Positions 40,138 to 47,425 of a stretch of 48,148 nucleotides of DNA are shown here, piece by piece. Origin of the DNA: a virus; the IMG/VR virus record IMGVR_UViG_3300005466_000013, positions 1 through 48,148 of that record, one strand, 5' to 3'. A program made the translations under genes and the position numbers. The notes beneath the pieces are model-generated. The model made no database searches. It was not told where the DNA came from and worked only from the letters and a program-made list of their open reading frames with translations. Each line of letters begins with the position of its first letter. Position 1 is the stretch's first letter.

Positions 40138-40659
40138 TTAAGCTTTAGCAGTTTCAAAAAGTTGTAATTGAGGATTAACAGCGTGTTTTCCTTCAAGAAA
40201 AGCTTTTATTTCATCGATACATGTATCTATAGCGGCCTGTAATTCTTCCAAATATTCGTATTGTCCTGCGTCAGTATCTGGCTCAAAACGGGTAAAAGGA
40301 GTATTGAGGGAAATTACCTTATTGCCGTTTAATGTTCTTACGCCTGAGATTACACAACCCCTATGCTCATCATTTCCACCAATTGAAAAGGAACGGGCTT
40401 CAAAGTTTTTAAACCTTACATCTTTTGATACATCGTCGAGGCTTTTACCCTCTATTGATTCTGTTAATAAAATGAGGTGCGGTATAAGTTCTTTAAAAGC
40501 TCTTACTAAATCTTGGTGTGCTCTTCTGGGGCTCATTACTACTACTTCGGTATTTGTAGATTCGTCGCCATCATGCTCCAAGAGGGTATACTCGGTTCTT
40601 AAGCCCTTACTTTCATCGTATTTTCCTTTCTTGATAGTGTAAAACTTTTCATTTAGCAT
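40138..40659 (-). CDS. Hypothetical early protein with clamp-binding-like C-terminus (173 aa)
   Basis: Alpha/beta protein with I-S-G-V-R-T-L-N-G-N-K-V-I and a final N-P-Q-L-Q-L-F-E. QLQLF matches the QLxLF beta-clamp consensus, as in the gene at 37412. No family recognised. Confidence 0.62.
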   Translation of the reverse strand: MLNEKFYTIKKGKYDESKGLRTEYTLLEHDGDESTNTEVVVMSPRRAHQDLVRAFKELIPHLILLTESIEGKSLDDVSKDVRFKNFEARSFSIGGNDEHRGCVISGVRTLNGNKVISLNTPFTRFEPDTDAGQYEYLEELQAAIDTCIDEIKAFLEGKHAVNPQLQLFETAKA

Positions 40660-40678
40660 AGTTGTAACAGGTTAAAAG

Positions 40679-41344
40679 TTAAAAAATCTTTATTTGTTCG
40701 GGGGCGATTTGCTCCGGGGTAAATATTTTAGGTTGTCTTTTATAAGTTTCTATTCTTTTTAATCCGTTGTTAAAATATTCCTCGTCAATCTCAAAGGCGA
40801 TATATTCAAAACCCATATCTAAACAGGCAATTACAGAGGAAAAAGAACCGCCGTGAGTGTCTAATATTTTATCGCCGGGTTTGGCGTAGTTTTTTAAAAG
40901 CCATTTGTATAAAGCCTCTGGTTTTTGAGTCGGGTGAAACCTCAAAGAATCTTTGGGATCTTTATCAAACTTTTTACAAACGCCCTTAAAAGAACACCAA
41001 GCAAGCTCATATTGGGCAAAGCTCACATCTTCAGAAAACTTTTTATCCCACATTAACCAACAGCTGGCATCAAAAGGCATTCTGCTAATAAAGTGATTTG
41101 CGCCCCAAACTATCTGATTTATTGAAATTCTAAACAACTCAATAAAATATTGTTTTGTCGGCGGCTTACTATCCCAGTCTGCAGGTTTATAATTACTTTT
41201 TTTATTGCCTTTTCTTCTTCCCATACTATGATTAACCCCTATTCCATAAGGCGGGTCAACTATAGCCAACTCAAAATACTTATCTGGAAAGTCTTTCATT
41301 CCTTCCATGCAATCCATATGATAGATATTATTGAGAGCTAACAT
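40679..41344 (-). CDS. Orphan DNA N6-adenine/N4-cytosine methyltransferase (221 aa)
   Basis: V-D-P-P-Y-G-I-G (residues 29-36, motif IV) and I-L-D-T-H-G-G-S-F-S-S (~160, SAM motif) in the order of beta-class enzymes. It is short with a modest target region. No restriction partner is present. It probably modifies phage DNA against host restriction or alters regulation. Confidence 0.88.
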   Translation of the reverse strand: MLALNNIYHMDCMEGMKDFPDKYFELAIVDPPYGIGVNHSMGRRKGNKKSNYKPADWDSKPPTKQYFIELFRISINQIVWGANHFISRMPFDASCWLMWDKKFSEDVSFAQYELAWCSFKGVCKKFDKDPKDSLRFHPTQKPEALYKWLLKNYAKPGDKILDTHGGSFSSVIACLDMGFEYIAFEIDEEYFNNGLKRIETYKRQPKIFTPEQIAPEQIKIF

Positions 41345-41544
41345 TATATTCCATCAAACTTTTTTAATATTTCGATCTTTTCTAACTGCAAGGCTTTTAG
41401 CTCTTTTAATAATCTTTGCCGCTTTTCGTGCATGTACGGAGACATACCCGGAGTACCTTTAATTTCCGAACATTTCCTTAAAATCTTGCCTTCGATCTTT
41501 GCCAATTCCTTTTCTAGTTTTTCGGTGTTTATTGTGTCGTCCAT
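41344..41544 (-). CDS. Hypothetical coiled-coil protein (66 aa)
   Basis: A charged helical hairpin with G-T-P-G-M-S-P-Y at the turn. It overlaps the methyltransferase start by one base. Role unknown. Confidence 0.58.
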   Translation of the reverse strand: MDDTINTEKLEKELAKIEGKILRKCSEIKGTPGMSPYMHEKRQRLLKELKALQLEKIEILKKFDGI

Positions 41545-41668
41545 AGATTTTTATTTTCGTTAACTTTACTTATGAATATTACATGCAAACACTTGTTAAA
41601 CCATACCGACCGCGTATCTGCAAAAAACTGTCTATTCAAACAGCTTTAAGGGCGGGAACTTGTGTTAA

Positions 41669-41809
41669 TTAAAAATTTGGGAGTCTTTCCTCCCTGTCAA
41701 ATCGGCATTTTATGAACAAAATCCATTCGTTCAAGGGTGACCTCAAGGTTTGCTGCCTCCGCCAATTGTAACCCCTGGCATGTCTCCAATAAGTTTTATC
41801 AATATTCAT
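41669..41809 (-). CDS. Possible 46-aa basic protein
   Basis: ATG 41809 lies within the last codons of the upstream gene and runs to TAA 41669. It is Arg/Trp-rich (Y-W-R-H-A-R-G-Y-N-W-R-R). A GGGAG/CTCCC hairpin at 41679-41694 near its end, then A/T, may be a weak leftward terminator. Coding is plausible but unproven. The gap 41545-41668 shows no other gene. Confidence 0.42.
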   Translation of the reverse strand: MNIDKTYWRHARGYNWRRQQTLRSPLNEWILFIKCRFDREERLPNF

Positions 41810-42164
41810 TAGGTAGCTTAATTAAAAAGTCCAACTCAGTTAATGCCCAAATTCTTATTTGATCCTGGTAATGCTCCATTTCGGCGGTGTCTAAAAGAGT
41901 AGTTGAACCGCCTATTACCATTTGTTCCCCTGTTTGTCGGTTGGTCAAATACTTCGGGTTAAATTTTAACTTCAAAACTTCGTGCATTTCGTCTTTGGTA
42001 TAGCCTAAAAACAGTGCGAGAGGTTCAACGATACAAGCGTGATAGTAATTATTTTGATTTATCGATCTTCTTAACCTGTATTGCTTTATATCAAAAATAT
42101 AGCGCGTTGGTTTTAGCTTTTTGAGTATGCCAAAAAGCTTTTGTTTTTCGGGGACGCTAGCCAT
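41799..42164 (-). CDS. ninB: NinB-like recombination mediator (121 aa)
   Basis: The pattern R-R-S-I-N-Q-N-N-Y-Y...F-L-G-Y-T-K-D-E-M-H-E-V-L-K...I-G-G-S-T-T-L-L...I-W-A-L-T-E-L matches phage NinB / lambda Orf-like proteins, which load or assist recombinases on single-stranded DNA. ATG 42164 is used here; a TTG at 42182 would add six residues. It is near the exonuclease/annealing pair. Confidence 0.75.
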   Translation of the reverse strand: MASVPEKQKLFGILKKLKPTRYIFDIKQYRLRRSINQNNYYHACIVEPLALFLGYTKDEMHEVLKLKFNPKYLTNRQTGEQMVIGGSTTLLDTAEMEHYQDQIRIWALTELDFLIKLPNEY

Positions 42165-42178
42165 GTCAATGATTAGGT

Positions 42179-42361
42179 TCAATTTTCTTCCTCTGGTTCT
42201 TGGTCGTCGGCATTACAAACAAAATCAAAACACTTTTCACATAGGCCGGAAATCTTCGTTTCCGCTTTTCCGGCCTCAGTAAAGACATTTTTCTCTGAAA
42301 ATTCTTCACCACATCTTTGACACTCCGTAAAGGTTTGATCAAAATTAAAAAACGGGTTCAT
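42179..42361 (-). CDS. Small zinc-ribbon protein (60 aa)
   Basis: C-Q-R-C-G-E-E-F...G-L-C-E-K-C-F-D gives two Cys-x2-Cys knuckles, a zinc ribbon, followed by an acidic tail. It is linked to the exonuclease by ATGA. Role unknown. Confidence 0.65.
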   Translation of the reverse strand: MNPFFNFDQTFTECQRCGEEFSEKNVFTEAGKAETKISGLCEKCFDFVCNADDQEPEEEN

Positions 42362-43122
42362 ATCCTTAAATATGTAGGTAACTCCACCTCGAAAGCATCA
42401 AAATACTTCGTTTCGTACCCCGGCCAATAATTATTTGCTCTACATTGCGCGCATTTTTCAAGCAAAGATTTGTATTCCTTCCTCCCGTATTCGAGTACTT
42501 CCTCCGATAGTCTTAAAATGGAAAATTCGTGAGGTGCATCTTTTTCAATCGCGATTATGTAGTAGGGTAAAACCTCTTGAGTTGCATCTATATACATGCC
42601 GCCTTGCCTATGGTAAGCGTACTTAAAAATAGACCGGTGAAAGGTTTCAGGATCGGCACTTTCTGTTGTCTTAATGTCAACAACTCTTACCCCTCGATTA
42701 TAAACATCGAGCTTTGATTTGCAGTCTATCCCGGTTTGCTCATCTGTCCAATAAAATTCTTGCTCATATTCACCTTGCAGGAGTTCGCAAACTGCCGGAG
42801 AAGATAGCAGTTTTTTGCTCATGGTCAGTATCTTATCAAATTCATCTTGTCCGAGAAAGCATTTTCCCATATTGCGTTCTATGAAGTCAGAAAAAAGGGC
42901 TTTGCCTTCTTTTGTTCGCTTATCTACCTGGGGTAAAGCCATGTAAGAAGAAAGAAATTTGTCAGGTTCCAGGATAGCACAATGGAAAGCCCGTCCGAAT
43001 TCTAACGCTTCAGTTTCTTTAAATCCTACTTCCTCAAGGTGTTTGAAATGGGCAGGAGATTTCGCCAAGTAGGTCAATTTTGAGTTACTTATAGCGGTAT
43101 TTTCGTAGTAATTACTTTCCAT
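42358..43122 (-). CDS. RecE-like PD-(D/E)XK exonuclease (254 aa)
   Basis: E-F-G-R-A-F-H-C-A-I-L-E-P-D near residue 42 and D-V-Y-N-R-G-V-R-V-V-D-I-K-T-T-E with Y-H-R-Q-G-G-M-Y-I-D fit the DUF3799/RecE exonuclease core (Asp, then D-I-K). It would chew duplex ends to make single strands for the annealing protein of the preceding gene. They overlap by 11 bases. Confidence 0.83.
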   Translation of the reverse strand: MESNYYENTAISNSKLTYLAKSPAHFKHLEEVGFKETEALEFGRAFHCAILEPDKFLSSYMALPQVDKRTKEGKALFSDFIERNMGKCFLGQDEFDKILTMSKKLLSSPAVCELLQGEYEQEFYWTDEQTGIDCKSKLDVYNRGVRVVDIKTTESADPETFHRSIFKYAYHRQGGMYIDATQEVLPYYIIAIEKDAPHEFSILRLSEEVLEYGRKEYKSLLEKCAQCRANNYWPGYETKYFDAFEVELPTYLRI

Positions 43123-43759
43123 TTAACTTAATTTTTTGGTTAGTAAAATGAGATAGGACTTCTTTATCTTTTTGAAGCTCTTTTGGTAAGTTATTCCAAA
43201 TAACAGTCAAATCTTTTAGACTTCCGCATTCTTGAACGCTTTGAATTATTGGCTCTATTTCTACGGTTTCCAAAGTTACTTCTTTAGTATCGGCAATTGT
43301 TTCAAGCTCGGTAGAATCCAACATTCCCAGACCGCAAATTGATAGAGTTACGCGGCGTTTCGCCTTGGTTTCACATTTCATCAAGGCGTTGGCTAATGCA
43401 TCCCCTTTTAGCCCTTCGATTGTTACAGCTCCTGTAGATGTATCAGTTTTTCCAAGCCTGTCTTTTGCCTTTGCTGTTACCACATAAACGCCGTTGATTT
43501 CTTGCGACGTTACATCTGTGATACTTACCCCGTGAATCTTTCGGAGCTGCTCGGTTGCGTCCCGCGTCGCATACATGCGTTGTTTGCCCTGAAAAGCGAT
43601 TAGCTGGAATGGTTGGGTTAAAGGGTTAAGACCTAATGATTCACAGAAAGACTTATAATACTGAGTTTTTTGGGTCGCCGTCATTTTCGATAGGTCGCCG
43701 TCTAAAACCAGCTTACTTATTATTTCTTCGTTGTTGCTGTATACTGCTATATTCTCCAT
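43112..43759 (-). CDS. RecT/Bet-like single-strand annealing protein (215 aa)
   Basis: Y-K-S-F-C-E-S-L-G-L-N-P-L-T-Q-P-F and A-L-M-K-C-E-T-K-A-K-R-R-V-T-L-S-I-C-G-L-G match annealing proteins of the RecT/Redbeta superfamily. It is paired with the RecE-like exonuclease, so the two make a recombination pair for replication and repair. Confidence 0.83.
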   Translation of the reverse strand: MENIAVYSNNEEIISKLVLDGDLSKMTATQKTQYYKSFCESLGLNPLTQPFQLIAFQGKQRMYATRDATEQLRKIHGVSITDVTSQEINGVYVVTAKAKDRLGKTDTSTGAVTIEGLKGDALANALMKCETKAKRRVTLSICGLGMLDSTELETIADTKEVTLETVEIEPIIQSVQECGSLKDLTVIWNNLPKELQKDKEVLSHFTNQKIKLNGK

Positions 43760-43815
43760 ATTTTCTTAAATTCCGTTTATATTTTTGCTTTCTATTTCTC
43801 TTTTTTTCTGGGTTT

Positions 43816-43841
43816 AAAAGAGCCTTTTAGGAGGCTCTTTT
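43816..43841. terminator. Bidirectional terminator after the leftward early gene
   Basis: AAAAGAGCCT (43816-43825) and AGGCTCTTTT (43832-43841) form a perfect 10-bp stem flanked by T/A runs. The stop of the 43827 gene lies in the loop. It separates the first early gene from the recombination operon. Confidence 0.85.
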
Positions 43842-44297
43842 TATTTTCGGGTTCAAGGCTTGGTATAATTCTTTTTCCATTTCTCTTATTTTCGCTTCGA
43901 AACTCATTCTCTCTTGATTCATTTGAGCGAAATATTTTACATTCAACTCCCTCGCTTCTGCTAAATCCTGGAGGTGCAAAACATCGGCGGCGATATCCAT
44001 TACAAACCCATCAAACTCTTGTCTATATTCGTCGTATTCCTCAAACTCTGCGAAGGTTAATTCATGCATTTTTTCGTTCTCGTCGTCTGATCCGTAGTAA
44101 AAGCTTTGCACCATTCTATTTTTACCCCTGTGATAAAATTCCTGCTCTAAAAGAGTTCTTTGAACCGGGAGCATATAAGAAAGGGGCGCGCCGTAAACTT
44201 TTATGTTTTCGTCAGTAACGGGAACAGTATAGAAATCTCTGTCCTGTTCGATATCTGTTCCTATTGTGATTTTTCCTATTGTCTTTTCTTCTAACAT
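43827..44297 (-). CDS. First leftward early gene, unknown function (156 aa)
   Basis: ATG 44297; the longer frame starts with TTG 44306. Acidic N-terminal half, tyrosine-rich middle (Y-Y-G-S-D-D-E-N-E-K) and a helical C-terminus. It is directly under the operator region facing the repressor, so it is the cro-side gene of the switch, but it has no HTH and is not a Cro. Confidence 0.65.
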   Translation of the reverse strand: MLEEKTIGKITIGTDIEQDRDFYTVPVTDENIKVYGAPLSYMLPVQRTLLEQEFYHRGKNRMVQSFYYGSDDENEKMHELTFAEFEEYDEYRQEFDGFVMDIAADVLHLQDLAEARELNVKYFAQMNQERMSFEAKIREMEKELYQALNPKIKRAS

Positions 44298-44308
44298 GGT
44301 ATTCAAAT

Positions 44309-44376
44309 TTTGATTAATGAATAATTGCGTATAAATTTGCTACACAATATTACTAATTACGTATAATATACGCAAA
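44309..44376. promoter_or_regulatory. Divergent promoters and operators of the lysogeny switch
   Basis: Rightward: TTTG (44309-44312), 19 bp, TAAATTTG (44332-44339), a perfect match to the Bacteroidetes promoter. Leftward: TTTG (44376-44373), 20 bp, TAATATTG (44352-44345), 7 of 8. Operators: TGCGTATA (44326-44333) with its inverted copy TATACGCA (44367-44374), and the palindrome CGTATAATATACG (44360-44372). They overlap both promoters, so the repressor probably autoregulates and shuts the early gene. Confidence 0.72.
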
Positions 44377-44399
44377 CAAAATCTAAAATTTATTTTTAA

Positions 44400-44780
44400 A
44401 TGGATATAAATCAACGCGTTCAATACTCGATAATTTCGAGCAAAAAAAAACTAGGTGATTTAGCTAAACTGCTTGGAGTTTCACAACCTTCTGTTACAAG
44501 ATATCTTAACGGATCGCAAAAACCAGGAGATGAAATACTATTAAAGCTGGCAAATGTTACCGACCAGAATTACGAGTGGTTAAAAACTGGATCGGGGAAA
44601 GTTCCTTTAGGATTTAAAGATTTCATAGGTTCGACCGGGTTATCTAAAGAGGAACTAGTACAAAAAATACACAGCTTAGAAAGTAAGGTGGAAAAACTTC
44701 AATCTGAAGTAAAGAGGCTCAAACGGGAAAATGAATTATTGGAAAGACTTACGGAGAAAGAGAGTGCAAAATCGACATAA
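44400..44780 (+). CDS. XRE-family phage repressor (126 aa)
   Basis: HTH at residues ~17-42: L-G-D-L-A-K-L-L-G-V-S-Q-P-S-V-T-R-Y-L-N-G. C-terminal coiled coil (V-Q-K-I-H-S-L-E-S-K-V-E-K-L-Q and following) likely dimerises it. It lacks a LexA-like peptidase domain, so induction needs another signal. It reads away from the operator region and is the likely lysogeny regulator. Confidence 0.8.
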   Translation: MDINQRVQYSIISSKKKLGDLAKLLGVSQPSVTRYLNGSQKPGDEILLKLANVTDQNYEWLKTGSGKVPLGFKDFIGSTGLSKEELVQKIHSLESKVEKLQSEVKRLKRENELLERLTEKESAKST

Positions 44781-44896
44781 GCAAAAAGTTTAAGTATTTA
44801 ACGGGAAGGAAAGGTATTTATTGGCATAGCTAAACCGTTAGGACAGATTATCTGATTTTCGGTATTTTTTTCGGAATTTAAAATATTTATTTTTTT

Positions 44897-45160
44897 ATGT
44901 TAATAAAAGACAAATTTAATCTCCATGCTCAATGGTTAGAGTATTTGAGATTAATAGGGATTAGCGAGGATATACTTTCGCCTATTCAAAAACAGGAAAT
45001 GAAACGCTCCTTTTTTGCTGCTTGCGGTCAAATGCTTATTTTATTTCGTGATGGAATAGGAGCCATTGAAAGCGAAGAAAAAGCGGTTAAACAGATGGAA
45101 AACCTCTTAAATCAAGTCTCTGATTTTTGGGAGAATGAAAACATACACGGGTTAAGATAA
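44897..45160 (+). CDS. Hypothetical protein in the rightward cassette (87 aa)
   Basis: Helical protein (H-A-Q-W-L-E-Y-L-R-L, F-F-A-A-C-G-Q-M) resembling small phage proteins of unknown role. First gene after the repressor, following a 116-bp gap without a recognised gene or promoter. Linked to the next gene by TAATG. Confidence 0.62.
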   Translation: MLIKDKFNLHAQWLEYLRLIGISEDILSPIQKQEMKRSFFAACGQMLILFRDGIGAIESEEKAVKQMENLLNQVSDFWENENIHGLR

Positions 45161-45408
45161 TGGAAATAGACCTAAATAACGCAAGAATTACCCTTTGTAA
45201 TGAATACAATTCTTTGGTTTATGTTATACAGGCGATAATAGACAGTGGTGATGTAGAAATAGAGGAATATTACGTGAAGAATTTAAAAGAACGATTAAGG
45301 TCTTTGCGAATGACTATTGCCGGGATAGCTTGCTCTTATGATGAAGGAAACCCCGATTTTAAAGACATTATCGACCAATTGCCTTATTTATTATCGTTGA
45401 GAGTATGA
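45160..45408 (+). CDS. Hypothetical protein (82 aa)
   Basis: Small acidic helical protein. It overlaps the next gene by ATGA. Together with its neighbours it forms a rightward three-gene set likely expressed in the lysogen. Confidence 0.6.
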   Translation: MEIDLNNARITLCNEYNSLVYVIQAIIDSGDVEIEEYYVKNLKERLRSLRMTIAGIACSYDEGNPDFKDIIDQLPYLLSLRV

Positions 45409-45713
45409 GAGAAGCCCTTTGGTATGTACTGATTGATAAAACACCTTACCCGGTTAGAGATATCTGGCAATGGTCAAACTTCTATGCGAATTTCGACAAT
45501 AGAAAGGTAGCTTTTGATTCTATCGGAGGCATTGACATTTCAACTGTCTTTTTGGGACTTGATCACGGATGGAGTAATGAAAAGCCTGTTCTATTTGAAA
45601 CTATGATCTTTGGAGGTGATGACAATGAAAAGTGTTTTAGGTGTTGCACCTGGGAGGAAGCTGAATTGATGCATAAAAAAGCGGTAGAAATGGTTAGGGC
45701 TAGTTTTGGTTAA
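45405..45713 (+). CDS. Conserved-type phage protein (102 aa)
   Basis: W-S-N-F-Y-A-N-F-D-N-R-K-V-A followed by I-S-T-V-F-L-G-L-D-H and P-V-L-F-E-T-M-I-F-G-G, then T-W-E-E-A-E near the end. This is a recurring phage/plasmid protein of unknown function. Three Cys (C-F-R-C-C) near residue 80. Followed by the hairpin at 45719-45743. Confidence 0.7.
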   Translation: MREALWYVLIDKTPYPVRDIWQWSNFYANFDNRKVAFDSIGGIDISTVFLGLDHGWSNEKPVLFETMIFGGDDNEKCFRCCTWEEAELMHKKAVEMVRASFG

Positions 45714-45718
45714 ACTCA

Positions 45719-45743
45719 AACTTGTGCATTTTTTGCACAAGTT
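45719..45743. terminator. 10-bp hairpin between convergent genes
   Basis: AACTTGTGCA (45719-45728) and TGCACAAGTT (45734-45743) form a perfect stem with a five-T loop between the rightward 45405 gene and the leftward rep gene. It probably stops both, although the following T-runs are weak. Confidence 0.62.
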
Positions 45744-45777
45744 CAGTCTAAAAATTATATACAGAAACTGGCCCAAA

Positions 45778-47040
45778 TTATTTTTTATTCAATTGTCTCA
45801 TTTTGCGCGCGTAGGCTGCAATATATTCATCGTCTGATACTGTCTCTTCATTTTTGCTAAACAATTCACCTACGGCGGCCTTTGCTCCTTCTGGAGTATC
45901 TACATTAACGACCTCGTGAGGATCAAAAGATAATTCAGGTTGAATCTTTTTTAACAGTTTATTCCTTTCGGCTGATACCTGGGTAATCCATTGACCAATA
46001 TTTAAACCATTATACAACCATGATGCAAGGTTTTTAACAGGCTGCTTGTTCTTCTGCTTTTTTAGGTACTCTTTTCGGGCCGCTTCTATTGAAAGTTGAA
46101 CATAATCAACCGACCATTGAAACCCGTTAGGGCTTACGCTCTGAGCATTTATTTTCTGTCTTATTTCTTTCACATAGTGAGGATGAAAACCGGCCCTTAA
46201 TAGAGATTTTTCCCAATCGTTTTGGCCCGCTGGCAAATCGTTTTCATCTTCCGGGCCTTTCCTGAATGTGAAAATTATTTCTTTAACCTTTTTCCCTTTC
46301 TCTTTTGGAAAATAGTCATAAGAAAATTCTGTCCATGTGTTGTCAAAGTCTTCTTTTCCGGCTTCTATTACTCTGTCCCTTAAATCAATCCATCTTTTGT
46401 AATTGTCTGGTACATTTAATTCACTCCTGAAGTTGTCAGGAGATATTTTAACGACTTTCTTCCACGCTTGATTTTTTCGAATCCACCAATAAAACGGGCC
46501 AGAGATAGCATACTTCAACTTCCTCAGTGCCTCAATATCTCCTTTTGTGAAATTAGTAGGAGGCGGCAATACTGGAATCTCTTTTATGGCAAGCTTTAAA
46601 GATTCTTCTAACTCTTCATCTTTCTTACCTATAAGTTCCTTTTGGATCATAATTAAAACCCATTTAAAACGAGCGTAAAGCCTTACTGTAAAAGTTCCGT
46701 CTGCAATATTTATTTCAGGAAAAGGAACCATTGAAGAGTCCGAGTCCTCCTTAAAATATTTCAACATAAATTTTCTATCGAAGTAGAATGATGCTGATTG
46801 CAGTCTTTGAGCTAACAGCTCTTTATTTCGCTGCAAATTGGACGGGTCGCCAGTACAAATGTGCTCATCCTTGATAGTATAGGTTAATTGGGTCGGGTTG
46901 TCCCTGTGATTAAGATTAATAATCTCATGGTAAAAATGATGATCACTAATTGTTGATAGGCTGTTTTTGTCTGCATCTCTCAAATGGTTATTAACAAATG
47001 CAGTGTAAAGGCTTGGGTGTTTTATCTCTTCTTCTTTCAT
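45778..47040 (-). CDS. rep: Rep_3-type plasmid replication initiator (420 aa)
   Basis: The conserved Rep_3 second winged helix is at about residues 172-262: L-R-K-L-K-Y-A-I-S...I-S-P-D-N-F-R-S-E-L-N-V-P-D-N-Y-K-R-W-I-D-L-R-D-R-V-I-E and G-K-K-V-K-E-I-I-F-T-F. Long N- and C-terminal extensions make it larger than common RepA/RepB. Five ACCTAACGC iterons lie directly upstream, starting 11 bp from the ATG, which supports iteron binding and autoregulation. Confidence 0.85.
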   Translation of the reverse strand: MKEEEIKHPSLYTAFVNNHLRDADKNSLSTISDHHFYHEIINLNHRDNPTQLTYTIKDEHICTGDPSNLQRNKELLAQRLQSASFYFDRKFMLKYFKEDSDSSMVPFPEINIADGTFTVRLYARFKWVLIMIQKELIGKKDEELEESLKLAIKEIPVLPPPTNFTKGDIEALRKLKYAISGPFYWWIRKNQAWKKVVKISPDNFRSELNVPDNYKRWIDLRDRVIEAGKEDFDNTWTEFSYDYFPKEKGKKVKEIIFTFRKGPEDENDLPAGQNDWEKSLLRAGFHPHYVKEIRQKINAQSVSPNGFQWSVDYVQLSIEAARKEYLKKQKNKQPVKNLASWLYNGLNIGQWITQVSAERNKLLKKIQPELSFDPHEVVNVDTPEGAKAAVGELFSKNEETVSDDEYIAAYARKMRQLNKK

Positions 47041-47050
47041 TTTTTTAAAA

Positions 47051-47177
47051 TCATTGCTGCGTTAGGTTCTTCATTGCTGCGTTAGGTATATATAGTACCG
47101 TTCGTCTTTCCGGCGTTAGGTATATATAGTACCGTTCGTCTTTCCGGCGTTAGGTTTTCGTCATTGCTGCGTTAGGT
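47051..47177. repeat. Iteron array upstream of rep (plasmid origin)
   Basis: GCGTTAGGT on the plus strand occurs at 47059, 47079, 47113, 47147 and 47169. Three copies sit in TCATTGCTGCGTTAGGT, and two follow TTCCG. The unit 47081-47114 (34 bp) is repeated exactly at 47115-47148. This five-iteron set next to the rep gene is the pattern of an iteron-controlled theta origin. Confidence 0.83.
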
Positions 47178-47398
47178 TTGCCTCTGAAACCCTTTACTGT
47201 TGCGGCTTTCCATTTCCTTAAGTAGTATAGTAGTTAAATAAGTAGTAAAAAAGATGCTTTGCATTAATTTTTTTTCTTTTCAATAAGGGTAAAAAAAGAG
47301 GCTTCGCATTTAAAATTTTTAACTCAGACAAAACAAAAAACAAAAAGCTGCAAACCGGAAAAGAGAAAGAAGCACACCGGGGGCGGCGATTTTTTCCC
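47178..47398. other. AT-rich origin region with imperfect repeats
   Basis: No credible gene. AGTAGT words at 47219-47246 are followed by two imperfect copies of an AAAAAAGAxGCTTxGCATT unit (about 47247 and 47292) and T-runs. This suits the DNA-unwinding part of the iteron origin. No DnaA box was recognised with confidence. A GC-rich patch (47376-47390) precedes the hairpin at 47399. Confidence 0.5.
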
Positions 47399-47424
47399 AC
47401 TCGACGACATCAACGCCGTCGAGT
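47399..47424. terminator. 8-bp hairpin at the end of the 47426 gene
   Basis: ACTCGACG (47399-47406) pairs with CGTCGAGT (47417-47424) around a 10-base loop, one base from the stop of the leftward gene. The T-run is on the plus-strand side (TTTT), so it may insulate rather than terminate leftward transcription. Confidence 0.5.
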
Positions 47425-47425
47425 T

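Noticed and set aside
47218-47400. 60-aa minus-strand frame in the origin region
   Set aside because: Starts with GTG, is low-complexity and coincides with the AT-rich repeats of the origin.
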